A stretch of DNA of 52,959 nt from NCBI GenBank assembly GCA_013140575.1, contig JABFSN010000059.1:1-52959 (forward strand), written 5' to 3'. Below are positions 42,001 to 49,646 of the stretch, piece after piece. A model generated the notes under the pieces. That model saw only the letters and a list, made by a program, of their open reading frames with translations. It searched no databases and was not told where the DNA came from. How positions within the stretch are numbered: the stretch's first letter is position 1; each line of letters starts with the position of its first letter. A program made the translations under genes and the position numbers. The DNA is from Phycisphaerales bacterium. Lineage in GTDB: Bacteria; Planctomycetota; Phycisphaerae; UBA1845.

Positions 42001-43030
42001 GCTGACCGAGGCCGTCGGGCCGATGCGCGCGGCGCTGGAAATGGCCGCGACGGCGACGCCGCCTGACTGGCATAACGCCGCGACTCGCGCGTCCAACCTG
42101 AGCGAGCTGCAACTGACGCTGGGCGACGTGCGGGCCGCCGTGGCCGACGGCAAGCAGAGCGTGGAACACGCCGATCGCAGCGAAGTTGAGTTTCAGCGGA
42201 TGATCAGTCGCGCAACCCACGCCGACGCCCTGCACCACGCCGGTCGGCGGGACGACGCCCGGGCGTTGTTGGTTGTGGCCGAGGCCATGCAGGGCAAGCG
42301 GCAACCGGAGTATCCCCGGCTCTACTCGCTGGGGGGATTCATGTATTGCGATCTGCTGCTGGCGGACGCGGAGCGGGCGGCTTGGCGATGCGTCTTGGAT
42401 TTGAAATCTGAAATTTCAGATTTCAAATTGGCAAACGCGTGCGACGACGTGACCAACGCGTGCGACGACGTGACCGGGCGAGCCAGGCTGGGCCTTGGCG
42501 TGGCCACGCGGAACCGGTGGTTGCTCGATGTTGCGTTGGACAACCTCACGCTGGCCCGGGCGGCGCTGTATCGGGCGGTGTTATCGCGAGGCGCCGCGGA
42601 GGGGTGCGAATCCGGAGCCGGGCGTCCGTCGCCGGTCGACGCCGATCCGAATTGCGGCGCCGACGACGCGGCGATGCCGACGGCGGCGCTGACCGCTTCG
42701 ACGTACGAACACATGGCCGCCGCGGTCGACGGTTTGCGGCGGGCGGGCACGACGCACCACGTACCCCGCGGATTGCTGACCCGGGCCATGTACCATTTCG
42801 TACACGGCGACGCCGCGGCGGCCGCACGCGATCTGGACGAGGCGTGGGAGATCGCCCGACGGGGGCCGATGCGGCTGTTCATGGCCGACGTTCAACTCCA
42901 TCGCGCCCGGCTGTTCCGCGACCGGGCGGCGTTGGACGAGGCCGCGCGGTTAATCGACGAGACCGGCTACCACCGCCGCGACGAAGAGCTCGCCGACGCC
43001 CGCGCAGCCGGCGGCGCATGGCCTGGGTGA
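39098..43030 (+). CDS. tandem class III nucleotidyl cyclase - STAND NTPase - TPR protein
   Basis: The 1310-residue protein has two class III cyclase domains (about 45-205 and 250-410). Each carries the full catalytic set with identical spacing: metal Asp52/Asp96, Lys92, Asp141, Asn148 and Arg152 in the first, and Asp258/Asp302, Lys298, Asp347, Asn354 and Arg358 in the second. The Lys/Asp pair points to ATP as substrate. A STAND/NACHT-like NTPase follows, with P-loop GWGGTGKT (484-491), SFYSQGTR (about 516) and Walker B LLILDG (570-575). The C-terminal half is helical and TPR-like. The two cyclase domains could dimerise within one chain. The NTPase/TPR part resembles SEFIR-STAND proteins. GGAG lies too close to ATG 39098 but seven bases before TTG 39104, which may be the true start. 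Confidence 0.85.
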   Translation: MVLTSSEKKGARYDPASSSWPVEIATKATPSGEFIEWAGPSDLQILAIVFTDIIDSTSLNNEFGIKPWDEILSIHSERAADLITVCKGFRVKMIGDAVLAVFRSSRNAVAFANQLEADTGHPDVRIRAGVHVGQVRIRADDTFGPSVNFASRVVGRATKGGIWISDGVHEHLLEWDRSGVADWTRHAGLKVKGFNVKRFTLWSLPPSRERTIELSKTVSVAPTTLPAITLAQTEKQTPVFIRWAKSVGYVPLAVVFTDVIGSTKLNIDLGDLVWDQVRTTHFRRAEGLIGSQHGFLVKTIGDAVMALFPNVINATSFAMALEREPGDPRIRIRAGVHVGQMQFTESDVFGNTVNIAARISGMPKNGGIWISDEVMKDMMRYNPTWKTPWTRHENVSFPGFNAVRFKVWSLPPSREPAFEVSETPSAATGMTSTASTPARPPRVSPLKLSHVADELIGRDMELQRLDRAWVATGPGKPRIVFIVGWGGTGKTALIVEWMNRLSADGWRGATHVFNWSFYSQGTRTKGEPSSVSFVSEALKFFGDNETANSNMSGWDKGARIAQLVTQHRTLLILDGLEPLQHPPGPMAGKLKDDAIESLLRALAWDNPGLCVVTTRETVTDLASTPPNIAPVWPLDHLSEDAGAAILKRAGVRGTDYELRRLSRDVRGHALTLHLWGQLLARADVRTRDMVKFDDFDAVEQGRHAFKVLAGYEHWFAQGGEAGRRQLAVLRVMGLFDRPADPGCLAALRDPPIAGLTDALGGLSDEEWNVVLSDLESIGLATVAEWERPRVRGYDEETGRASMIWDRMDRRYDIGEPREFTPPAAAPAGAVAIDVHPLIREYFAARVREANPDAWREGHARLYEHLGASVPYWPEGMDGLQPLYQAVAHGCLAGLHERARADVYRDRILRGTGIGGNYSTKKLGAIGPDLGAVACFFDEPWTRVSEKLTERDRSWLLNEASFSLRALGRLTEAVGPMRAALEMAATATPPDWHNAATRASNLSELQLTLGDVRAAVADGKQSVEHADRSEVEFQRMISRATHADALHHAGRRDDARALLVVAEAMQGKRQPEYPRLYSLGGFMYCDLLLADAERAAWRCVLDLKSEISDFKLANACDDVTNACDDVTGRARLGLGVATRNRWLLDVALDNLTLARAALYRAVLSRGAAEGCESGAGRPSPVDADPNCGADDAAMPTAALTASTYEHMAAAVDGLRRAGTTHHVPRGLLTRAMYHFVHGDAAAAARDLDEAWEIARRGPMRLFMADVQLHRARLFRDRAALDEAARLIDETGYHRRDEELADARAAGGAWPG
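42399..42475 (+). repeat. in-frame 30-base perfect palindrome followed by 21-base tandem repeat
   Basis: 42399-42428 is a perfect palindrome with half-site ATTTGAAATCTGAAA, AT-rich in a GC-rich gene. 42434-42454 and 42455-42475 are two exact 21-base units translating as NACDDVT twice. Both keep the reading frame of the cyclase-STAND-TPR gene and fall between TPR helices. Confidence 0.85.
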
Positions 43031-43229
43031 TGATTCCGATCCGGCGATTTCGGCTCGGCCTTGGCGTGTCCGACGTCTCATGAATCGCTCCTCCGCATGA
43101 GGCCAGTGTCGTGATCGGCAGCGGAACGTCCGATAATCTCGCCACTGGCACCACCGCCCCCCGCTGATCGATGAATCCAAAAAATCTTTAGCGCGCTGCC
43201 GGAGCTATTTACCAGGAAGGAGGAACCTT

Positions 43230-43718
43230 GTGAGTGCCCTCGTCGAGGAAAGCGTTGGACGCAACGCCGCAGGCGGATGCAACGTCTCGGGCAAACGCAT
43301 CCGCCACGAGTCGAGAATTGTAAGTGCCATAATGTGGCACCACTGCGATTCGGACCTCTGCGATTCGTCGTGTCCGGGGCGGGAGTGCCTGCTGCTGTGC
43401 GGGCCGGCGGCGTGCGATCCGGCGGTTTGTCCGACGGCGACGTGCAGTCCGCTGTGCACGGCCATCAACGGGGGCGTGTGTAATCCCGCGTGTCCGACGT
43501 CGCCGTGCGAGGAGGTCTGCGGCGGGAATCCGTGCCACGACGACTGCCCGGCGGCCGCGTGCAATCCGATCTGCGATCCCAATCCCTGCAATCCCGACTG
43601 CTGCAGGTTCGACGACGGTAACCCCTGCACCCGCGACTGCTGCGAGGCGGGGAACTTGTGCATCACGGACGACCGGTACTGGTACAGGTTGAGAATCAGG
43701 CATCGCGTGTCGTTCTGA
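43230..43718 (+). CDS. cysteine-repeat protein of unknown function
   Basis: The 162-residue protein starts at GTG 43230, seven bases after a strong GAAGGAGGA. Residues 1-38 are ordinary and contain one Cys. From about 39 to 135 there are 24 Cys in an almost unbroken alternation of C-x4-C-x3 (for example CDSDLCDSSC, CNPACPTSPC, CDPNPCNPDCC), rich in Pro, Asn and Asp. No signal peptide is obvious. The regular spacing suggests metal binding or a disulfide ladder; a peptide-precursor role cannot be excluded. No family was recognised. The stop TGA (43716-43718) lies in a small repeat, so the last residues may be new. It follows the cyclase-STAND gene by 199 bases. Confidence 0.6.
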   Translation: MSALVEESVGRNAAGGCNVSGKRIRHESRIVSAIMWHHCDSDLCDSSCPGRECLLLCGPAACDPAVCPTATCSPLCTAINGGVCNPACPTSPCEEVCGGNPCHDDCPAAACNPICDPNPCNPDCCRFDDGNPCTRDCCEAGNLCITDDRYWYRLRIRHRVSF

Positions 43719-43792
43719 GGGAGCGCAGCGACCGAAGCATCTCGCCGGACGGACGAGATTCTTCCCCCGCCTGTGGCCGGATCAGAATGACA
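43708..43792 (+). repeat. 85-base inverted-repeat element (TTCTGAGGGAGC type)
   Basis: Ends are TGTCGTTCTGA (43708-43718) and TCAGAATGACA (43782-43792), inverted with one mismatch. Inside are GAGCGCAGCGACCGAAG and CGAGATTCTTC. This type is widespread in intergenic DNA of environmental bacteria. Its left end contains the stop codon of the cysteine-repeat gene. Confidence 0.7.
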
Positions 43793-43992
43793 GCATTCAA
43801 ACTGTACCAGTACCCACGAACGCCATGAATCGATCGAACCGTTGAATCCACGTCGGCAAGTCGCTAACCTTGATGCATGTGAGCGGGCGACGCAAATCGG
43901 CTCGCGATCCCCCGCGCGTTCTCGCGGTCGACCGTTCCGCCCGTGACCAGTCCGAGGACGAGGTTTCGTTAGTCGGAAAATGGGAGGCGCCG

Positions 43993-45573
43993 ATGCCGGA
44001 AAGAAATCGTTCCAGCACGGGCGGCGTGCGAATGGCGGCCATATCAAGTCCCGCGTGGGTGTTGGTCGGAATGTGCATGGCCGTCGGGGCATCGCCGGCC
44101 CGGGGGCAGTGCGTCGAACAGCAGAAGCTCGCGGCATTGGACGCGGCCGCGAATGACTTCTTCGGCTATGCCGTGTCCGTAAGCGGGGACACGGCCGTGG
44201 TCGGGGCGATCGGCGACAACCACGCAGGCGGGATCGACGCCGGCTCGGCGTACGTGTACGTCCGCTCCGGCGGCGTGTGGACGCAGCAGCAGAAGCTGAC
44301 CGCGTTGGACGCGGCCGCGGGTGATAACTTCGGAGTCTCGGTCTCGGTGAGCGGGGACACGATCGTGGTCGGGGCGATCTTCGACGACGACGCGGGCCGC
44401 GATTCCGGCTCGGCGTACGTCTTCGTTCGCACCGGGGTCGTGTGGAACCAGCAGCAGAAGCTGACCGCTTCGGACGCGACCGCGAGTGACTGGTTCGGGG
44501 CTGCCGTCTCGGTGAACGGAGACACGGTAGTCGTCGGGGCGTACGCCGACGACCACGCAGGCGGGTCCGACGCCGGCTCGGCGTACGTGTTCGTCCGCTC
44601 AGGAGTGGTGTGGAACCAGCAGCAGAAGCTGACCGCTGCGGACGCGGCCGAGAGTGACGAGTTTGGGTATACCGTCTCGGTCAGCGGCGACACGGCCGTC
44701 GTCGGGGCGGAACTCGACGACGACGCCGGCGCGTCGTCCGGCTCGGCGTACGTCTTCGTTCGTTCCGGAACGGTTTGGACGCCGCAGCAGAAGTTGACCG
44801 CCCCCGACGCGGCCCCGGGCGACCAATTCGGGATTTCCGTTTCCGCCGGCGGAGACCTTGCCTTGATCGGCGCCTACCGCGACGACGACGCGGGTTCCGC
44901 CTCCGGCTCGGCCTACGTCTTCGTCCGCTCGGGCGCGGTATGGACCCCGCAGCAGAAGCTGACGGCCTCGGACGCGGCTGCGGGTGACGAATTCGGCTTC
45001 TCCGTCTCGGTCAGCGGGAGCGCGGCCGTCGTGGGTGCGTACGCGGACGACGACGCGGGCATGGATTCCGGGTCGGCCTACGTCTTCGTCCGTTCCGCCG
45101 GCGTATGGGCGCAGCAGCAGAAGCTGACCGCCGCGGACGCGGCCGCCGGCGACCTGTTCGGGATTTCGGTTTCGGTGAGCGGGGACGCGGCCGTAGTCGG
45201 CGCCTACCTCGACGCCGACGTGCGCAGCTTCGCGGGCTCGACGTATGCGTTCGGCTGCGCCTTCGCCGCCCCCTGCGACGGTGACGACGACTGCGACGAC
45301 GACGACGTGTGTACGCAGGACGTGTGCGCGGCCGCCTCGTGCGGCAATCCCTCGCGGCAGTTCGGGGACGCGAACCACGACGGTTCCATCGACATTTTCG
45401 ACATTCTGTGCGTCCTCGACGGATTCGCCGGCGTATTTTCAGTCTGCGCCCTGCCGAACGTGGACCTGACCCCGTGCCCCGGCGGCGACGGCATCATCGA
45501 CGTTTTCGACATCCTTGCCGTGCTCGACGGGTTCGCCGGCGTCAATGCGTGCAACTGCCCCGCGGGGCCGTGA
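43993..45573 (+). CDS. exported FG-GAP repeat beta-propeller with dockerin-like tail
   Basis: The 526-residue protein begins at ATG 43993 (GGGAGG five bases upstream). A signal peptide ends near ARGQ (about 38). Seven near-identical repeats of about 55 residues follow (QQKLTA-D-AAAGD-FG-SVSVSGD, then VVGA-DDDAG and GSAYVFVR), the FG-GAP pattern of a seven-bladed integrin-like propeller. A Cys-rich linker (CDGDDDCDDDDVC) leads into two EF-hand loops (DANHDGSIDIFD and GDGIIDVFD), a dockerin-like end. The function is probably adhesive or structural outside the cell. The last about 290 bases match the end of the next gene almost exactly. Confidence 0.85.
   Translation: MPERNRSSTGGVRMAAISSPAWVLVGMCMAVGASPARGQCVEQQKLAALDAAANDFFGYAVSVSGDTAVVGAIGDNHAGGIDAGSAYVYVRSGGVWTQQQKLTALDAAAGDNFGVSVSVSGDTIVVGAIFDDDAGRDSGSAYVFVRTGVVWNQQQKLTASDATASDWFGAAVSVNGDTVVVGAYADDHAGGSDAGSAYVFVRSGVVWNQQQKLTAADAAESDEFGYTVSVSGDTAVVGAELDDDAGASSGSAYVFVRSGTVWTPQQKLTAPDAAPGDQFGISVSAGGDLALIGAYRDDDAGSASGSAYVFVRSGAVWTPQQKLTASDAAAGDEFGFSVSVSGSAAVVGAYADDDAGMDSGSAYVFVRSAGVWAQQQKLTAADAAAGDLFGISVSVSGDAAVVGAYLDADVRSFAGSTYAFGCAFAAPCDGDDDCDDDDVCTQDVCAAASCGNPSRQFGDANHDGSIDIFDILCVLDGFAGVFSVCALPNVDLTPCPGGDGIIDVFDILAVLDGFAGVNACNCPAGP
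45285..45573 (+). repeat. duplicated dockerin-like cassette, copy 1
   Basis: The segment from the acidic Cys linker to the stop (ending NCPAGP) is nearly identical at DNA level to 47572-47861, including silent positions. It encodes the same linker and the same two calcium-loop repeats. Confidence 0.85.
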
Positions 45574-45632
45574 ACGGCAACCGCCGGCGTGCTTCAATCT
45601 GTTTCGCGTAATGCGCTCGGAGGTGTGGAACC

Positions 45633-47861
45633 ATGTGGCGGGCGGGCTTGATCGCGACTGCAGTTTCTCTGCTGACCGTGGCGTCTGTCGCGCAGACGAA
45701 CGTCCGCGGTTGGTACGCCAAGGGGCAAGTATGGATCGTGTGGGAAGTCGATCCACTCGTCGAGCCGATCACGTACAACATTTACGCCTCGCCGCAGATC
45801 GAGACCGACGCCGCGCAGATGACGCTGATCGGACGGTTGCTCAAGCAAGACTGGGAGGGTCAGCGCCTACGCAACCTGGATGCCGGCGTGACGCTCAAGC
45901 TCCCTACGCCCATGGCGGGTGTTTTCTACCAGCTGCTCCCCACCGAGGGCGCTTTCGTTTTCACGCCGCATTCCGCCGCGACGCGTTACTTCGCAGTGGT
46001 GAAGAACGGGGAAACACTGGTCACCAACGCCAACCGTGATCAGGTAACGTTCGGCTACGACCCCGTTAACGACCCGGTTCAGGCTCATGCGCAGTTCGAC
46101 GGCGCCACCGAGGGCGGCTATCCCTACACGGCTTACGTGGTCTGGACGGACGGTCGACTCGACCCCGACAACGCGCGCCCCGACTTTCCGGTCGGCGGCA
46201 ACGAGCACCGCAACGGCGTCCCACACGTATTTGTGATTACACGCCCCCTGACGCCGCTGCCATCCACGCCATATCCGGCGGTTTTCGCGCTGCACGGCGG
46301 CGAGGGGGCGTACCATAACTTCTTGCCCGGGCGGCCGGAGCGCGCCAACCTCGACCTCGAGCTCGCCGACGGAGTCGTGATCACGCCCAACGACAACCTC
46401 TACTTGCGCTGGGAGGGACAGACGATCAACCAATCCACGCGCTGGTTTGGGTACGTCTCGACGCTGGATCCGTTCACCGACGCCGTCCGCACCGACCCCG
46501 CGCCGACGGACGTGGTGATCAGCTACACCGCGCGGCGCATCGAGTGGATCCTCGATTGGGTGCTTGGACCGAATTCGGGTTACAACGTCGATCCCGCCCG
46601 CGTCGCCATGATCGGCCACAGCGCGGGCGCCGGCGGCACGTCCAGCCTGTCACGCCAGTTCCCGGAACGATTGTGCGCGGCGGTCGCGCACTGCCCGGTG
46701 TTCAACGGCTTGGAGGACGTAATCTTGCCCAACCCACTCCATGGGCAGCCCAGCCAGAATCTGGCTACGAACCTCATGGACGCGGACGGACAGCCGATCG
46801 ACATCCAGGACGTTTCGCGCACCGCGCACACGCGCCTCGCGACGCAGCGTGACTTCTGTTTCACGCACTACTACACCGGCATCCGCGACGACAACGCCGC
46901 CGCCGCGTGGACGCCCGTGCAGCGTGCCAGATTCGATGACCTGAATGCCAGCGGCATGGGCGCGGCGATCTCGTGGGACGAGCGCGAGCACGGCATCGAA
47001 AAGTGGGATGCCGACTCCATGGCCCCCGGTCCGTGCATGCCGTGGCCCGACATCGGGCAGTGGATCTCCCCGGTGAGAACCGAGCGGCACAGCGCGCAGT
47101 ACCTGATCGACACGCATCGCAACGATCGCTCGTACCCCGGGTTCTTCAATGTCGACGAGGATTCGCTCACGCCCGGGCGCCAACCCGACCCCGGCCCGGG
47201 AGATCCCTGCGCAGCGGGAATGGCCGTCTGGGGCACGTGGGGAGGGTATTGCGATTGGGACACCGCCTCGATCGTTGATCAGTCCGACCGCTGGGAATGC
47301 ACGATCTTCCTGCGTGGTCTCTCGGCAGTCTCGATCGACAACGCGCCGGTCGAGTCGGTGACGACCGACGTATCTCTTCGGCGAACTCAGCAATTCAATC
47401 CGTCCGAAGGCTCGACCGTCACCTGGCGTCTGGAAGATGTGGACACCAATGCGATCCTGCAGAGCGGCGCGGTCGACGCGGGCGATGAATCGCTCGTGAT
47501 CATCCCCGGCTTGATCATCCGCCGCGACCCTGACCGCCGTCGCCTGATCGTCTCGACGCCCTGCGTCGATCACGACGACTGCAACGACGACGACGTGTGT
47601 ACGCAGGACGTGTGCGCGACCGCCTCGTGCGACAACCCGTCGCGGCAGTTTGGCGACGCAAACCACGACGGTTCCATCGACATCTTCGACATTCTGTGCG
47701 TCCTCGACGGATTCGCCGGCGTCTTTTCAGTCTGCGCTCTGCCGAACGTGGACCTGACCCCGTGCCCCGGCGGCGACGGCATCATCGACATATTCGACAT
47801 CCTTGCCGTGCTCGACGGCTTCTCCGGCGTCAACACGTGCAACTGCCCCGCGGGACCGTGA
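45633..47861 (+). CDS. exported alpha/beta-hydrolase-like serine esterase with dockerin-like tail
   Basis: The 742-residue protein starts after GGAGG with a signal peptide ending SVAQ (about 20). The central part (about 190-470) contains YPAVFALHGGEGAYHNFLP (oxyanion region), then VAMIGHSAGAGGTSSL, the GxSxG nucleophile elbow, and an HYY/HGIEKWD stretch as a possible His region. It is probably a carbohydrate or peptide ester hydrolase; the substrate is unknown. The C-terminus repeats the linker and dockerin-like module of the preceding gene. The gap between the genes is 59 bases and both are exported, so they may form an operon. Confidence 0.8.
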   Translation: MWRAGLIATAVSLLTVASVAQTNVRGWYAKGQVWIVWEVDPLVEPITYNIYASPQIETDAAQMTLIGRLLKQDWEGQRLRNLDAGVTLKLPTPMAGVFYQLLPTEGAFVFTPHSAATRYFAVVKNGETLVTNANRDQVTFGYDPVNDPVQAHAQFDGATEGGYPYTAYVVWTDGRLDPDNARPDFPVGGNEHRNGVPHVFVITRPLTPLPSTPYPAVFALHGGEGAYHNFLPGRPERANLDLELADGVVITPNDNLYLRWEGQTINQSTRWFGYVSTLDPFTDAVRTDPAPTDVVISYTARRIEWILDWVLGPNSGYNVDPARVAMIGHSAGAGGTSSLSRQFPERLCAAVAHCPVFNGLEDVILPNPLHGQPSQNLATNLMDADGQPIDIQDVSRTAHTRLATQRDFCFTHYYTGIRDDNAAAAWTPVQRARFDDLNASGMGAAISWDEREHGIEKWDADSMAPGPCMPWPDIGQWISPVRTERHSAQYLIDTHRNDRSYPGFFNVDEDSLTPGRQPDPGPGDPCAAGMAVWGTWGGYCDWDTASIVDQSDRWECTIFLRGLSAVSIDNAPVESVTTDVSLRRTQQFNPSEGSTVTWRLEDVDTNAILQSGAVDAGDESLVIIPGLIIRRDPDRRRLIVSTPCVDHDDCNDDDVCTQDVCATASCDNPSRQFGDANHDGSIDIFDILCVLDGFAGVFSVCALPNVDLTPCPGGDGIIDIFDILAVLDGFSGVNTCNCPAGP
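47572..47861 (+). repeat. duplicated dockerin-like cassette, copy 2
   Basis: Near-identical DNA to 45285-45573, with only a handful of substitutions. See the finding on gene conversion. Confidence 0.85.
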
Positions 47862-47899
47862 TCGGAAACGCTGAAAAGTTGAAGCGACCGGAATGGGAT

Positions 47900-47968
47900 C
47901 CACAGATGGCACAGAAGAACACAGATTAGGAATTCGGAAAGCCATTCATCATCTGTGAAAACCTGTGG
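47900..47968 (+). repeat. intergenic inverted repeat (CCACAGATG type)
   Basis: CCACAGATG (47900-47908) is mirrored by CATCTGTG (47950-47957) and CCTGTGG, a dispersed repeat style known from many environmental genomes. It lies in the 369-base gap between the convergent hydrolase and protease genes. Confidence 0.5.
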
Positions 47969-48105
47969 ATAAAACTCTTCCCGCCGGGGCGGTGGGCGGT
48001 GAATGGCGTTACCGTAGCCGCAGGATTGTCACAATCGCAACGCAGTCGCCCCTGACACGGGCGGCCCCATTCGTTGTTTTCGTACGTGCTTGGCGTTTGC
48101 CGCTC

Positions 48106-48200
48106 GATTCAGAGCACCGGGCGCAAGCCCGGTGTTTGGAGGGTCGAGGGCGCCCCCCCGTTTCACGCATCCGCGGGCTCGCGCCCGCGGCTCTGATTCG
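48106..48200. repeat. paired GC hairpins with terminal inverted repeats
   Basis: CACCGGGCGCAAGCCCGGTG (48115-48134) and CCGCGGGCTCGCGCCCGCGG (48171-48190) are both perfect or near-perfect hairpins. They are bracketed by GATTCAGAGC and GCTCTGATTC as nearly matching inverted ends. It lies just after the stop of the minus-strand protease gene and could end its transcript. Confidence 0.6.
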
Positions 48201-48230
48201 CGGTTCCCCGAGCCAAAGACGTACTTGTTT

Positions 48231-49646
48231 TCAAGGCGACGGCCAAGCGCGACCGCGGGTCGACGGCGCGGTGAATGGTTTGTTCATGTCCACCTGCGGC
48301 ACGACCTCGGCCAGCGGGCCCAGGTCGTCGCTTTTGGCCAGCACGACTTCGTATCCGTAGTCCAGACCCTTCCGCCGCACGACAAGCTGCACCGGCTCGC
48401 CCGCCGGAAGCATGTACACGGCCTTGCGCAGGTGGTCGATGTTGCGGACCTCGCGCCCGTTGGCCTGCACAATGGTCTCGCCGGCACGAATGCCGACGCC
48501 GGCCACCGGCGACGGATCGGCCACCCGGCTGATCACCAGCGCCCCCCGAACGCGGAAATCGGTCTGAACACCCAGCCATCCGCGGTAAAACGTCTTGCCC
48601 TGTTGCAGTTCGCCCGCCAGTTCGCGCACCCGATGTTCCGGAATCGCGAAGCCCACGCCCGCGTCATAAAACTCGACGCCCGCCAACTCGCCCGGCCGCT
48701 GCGCCATCGGCACGCAGATGCCCAGCACGCGCCCTTGCACATCGACCAGCGGCCCGCCGTAATCGGCCGGCGACAACTTCGCGTCGGTCTGAATGGCGTT
48801 GCCCATCATGCGGTCCAGGGCGCTGACCACGCCGACCGTGACCGACGGCTGCGATCCGCCGAAACCCCGCCCCAACGCCAACGCCCATTGCCCCACGCGA
48901 ATCTCGTCCGTCGCCGCCCATTCCGGCGTTTCCAGACCATCGGCGTCGATCTTCAGCATGGCCAGCTTGCGGACCTTGTCGCGACCGACCAGCTTGGCGA
49001 CGAATCGCCGACCGTCGGAAAACGCGACCGTGGTGTGCGTCGGCTCGCGCACGAAATTGAAACTGCTGGTCAGAATCCACCCGTCGGACGTATAGACGAT
49101 GCCCGTGGTCGGTCCGTCGGCCACGACGAAACTGGACCCCAACGTGTCGCGGAACAGGTTCTCCTCCGCGGGCGGCGTTCCGTCGTCCTCGTCCGGCGGC
49201 GGAACATCGTCGGGCGATGGCATTTCGTCCGGCGGCAATTCGTCGTTTGCGGCTGCGCCGTCGCGCGGCTGCGCGCCGCCGATGGTCTCTATCTGCACCA
49301 CCCACGGCGCCGCCCGGTCGGCCGCACGGTGAAACAACTCCTGCAGCGCCCGGCGGGATTCATACGCGTCGTCGTCGCCGCGCGCCGGTCCGATCGGCAG
49401 CACCAATGCCCATACCAGCGCCAGCACGCACCTGAATCGTCGAGACCCAGCGTAGACTTCAGAACCCCGGACGCCAGTCCGGGGCCGAATCAGAACCGGC
49501 TCGAATTGATCTTGCGTGCCGCCGTCTTTCGCGTGCGGCCCGCCACTCGCGCGGCGGAATCCGATCATGGCCGCCGACCCGAATACGCGGGCGTGCCGAA
49601 CCACCACGGCCAACGTCTTCGCCGACATCGACAGCACGCCGTTCAC
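48231..49646 (-). CDS. HtrA-like S1C pseudoprotease with PDZ domain (triad lost), copy 1
   Basis: The 471-residue protein has the trypsin-like S1C fold: GSSFVVADGPTTG, DGWILTSSFNFVRE, then LAMLKID, GQWALALGRGFGG, VTVGVVSALDRM and QTDAKLSPADYGGPLVD. A PDZ domain follows (about 380-450, GIRAGETIVQANGREV). At the three catalytic sites it has Phe196 (for His), Lys227 (for Asp) and Tyr296 (for Ser), so it cannot be a serine protease. A hydrophobic segment at about 72-88 serves as signal or anchor, after an odd Arg-rich leader partly made of repeat DNA. The start GTG overlaps the stop of the next upstream gene (GTGA). A binding or regulatory role is likely. Confidence 0.85.
   Translation of the reverse strand: MNGVLSMSAKTLAVVVRHARVFGSAAMIGFRRASGGPHAKDGGTQDQFEPVLIRPRTGVRGSEVYAGSRRFRCVLALVWALVLPIGPARGDDDAYESRRALQELFHRAADRAAPWVVQIETIGGAQPRDGAAANDELPPDEMPSPDDVPPPDEDDGTPPAEENLFRDTLGSSFVVADGPTTGIVYTSDGWILTSSFNFVREPTHTTVAFSDGRRFVAKLVGRDKVRKLAMLKIDADGLETPEWAATDEIRVGQWALALGRGFGGSQPSVTVGVVSALDRMMGNAIQTDAKLSPADYGGPLVDVQGRVLGICVPMAQRPGELAGVEFYDAGVGFAIPEHRVRELAGELQQGKTFYRGWLGVQTDFRVRGALVISRVADPSPVAGVGIRAGETIVQANGREVRNIDHLRKAVYMLPAGEPVQLVVRRKGLDYGYEVVLAKSDDLGPLAEVVPQVDMNKPFTAPSTRGRAWPSP
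49445..49550 (-). repeat. repeat in N-terminal coding of pseudoprotease, copy 1
   Basis: Blocks AACCCCGGACGCCAGTCCGG, CCGAATCAGAACCGG, TCTTGCGTGC and GCGGCCCGCCACTCGCG occur in the same order at about 51015-51120, in the gap between the other two protease genes. Here they are read through as part of the 5' coding region (residues about 34-66). Confidence 0.65.

Noticed and set aside
43205-44137. 310-codon minus-strand frame opposite the cysteine-repeat gene
   Set aside because: The plus strand has a strong ribosome-binding site and a regular Cys pattern; the minus frame spans the intergenic repeat and looks like a shadow rich in Ser/His/Gln.
44120-45190. Regularly spaced repeats resembling a CRISPR array
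   Set aside because: The period of about 165 bases is the FG-GAP protein repeat in frame; there are no short direct repeats with unique spacers.
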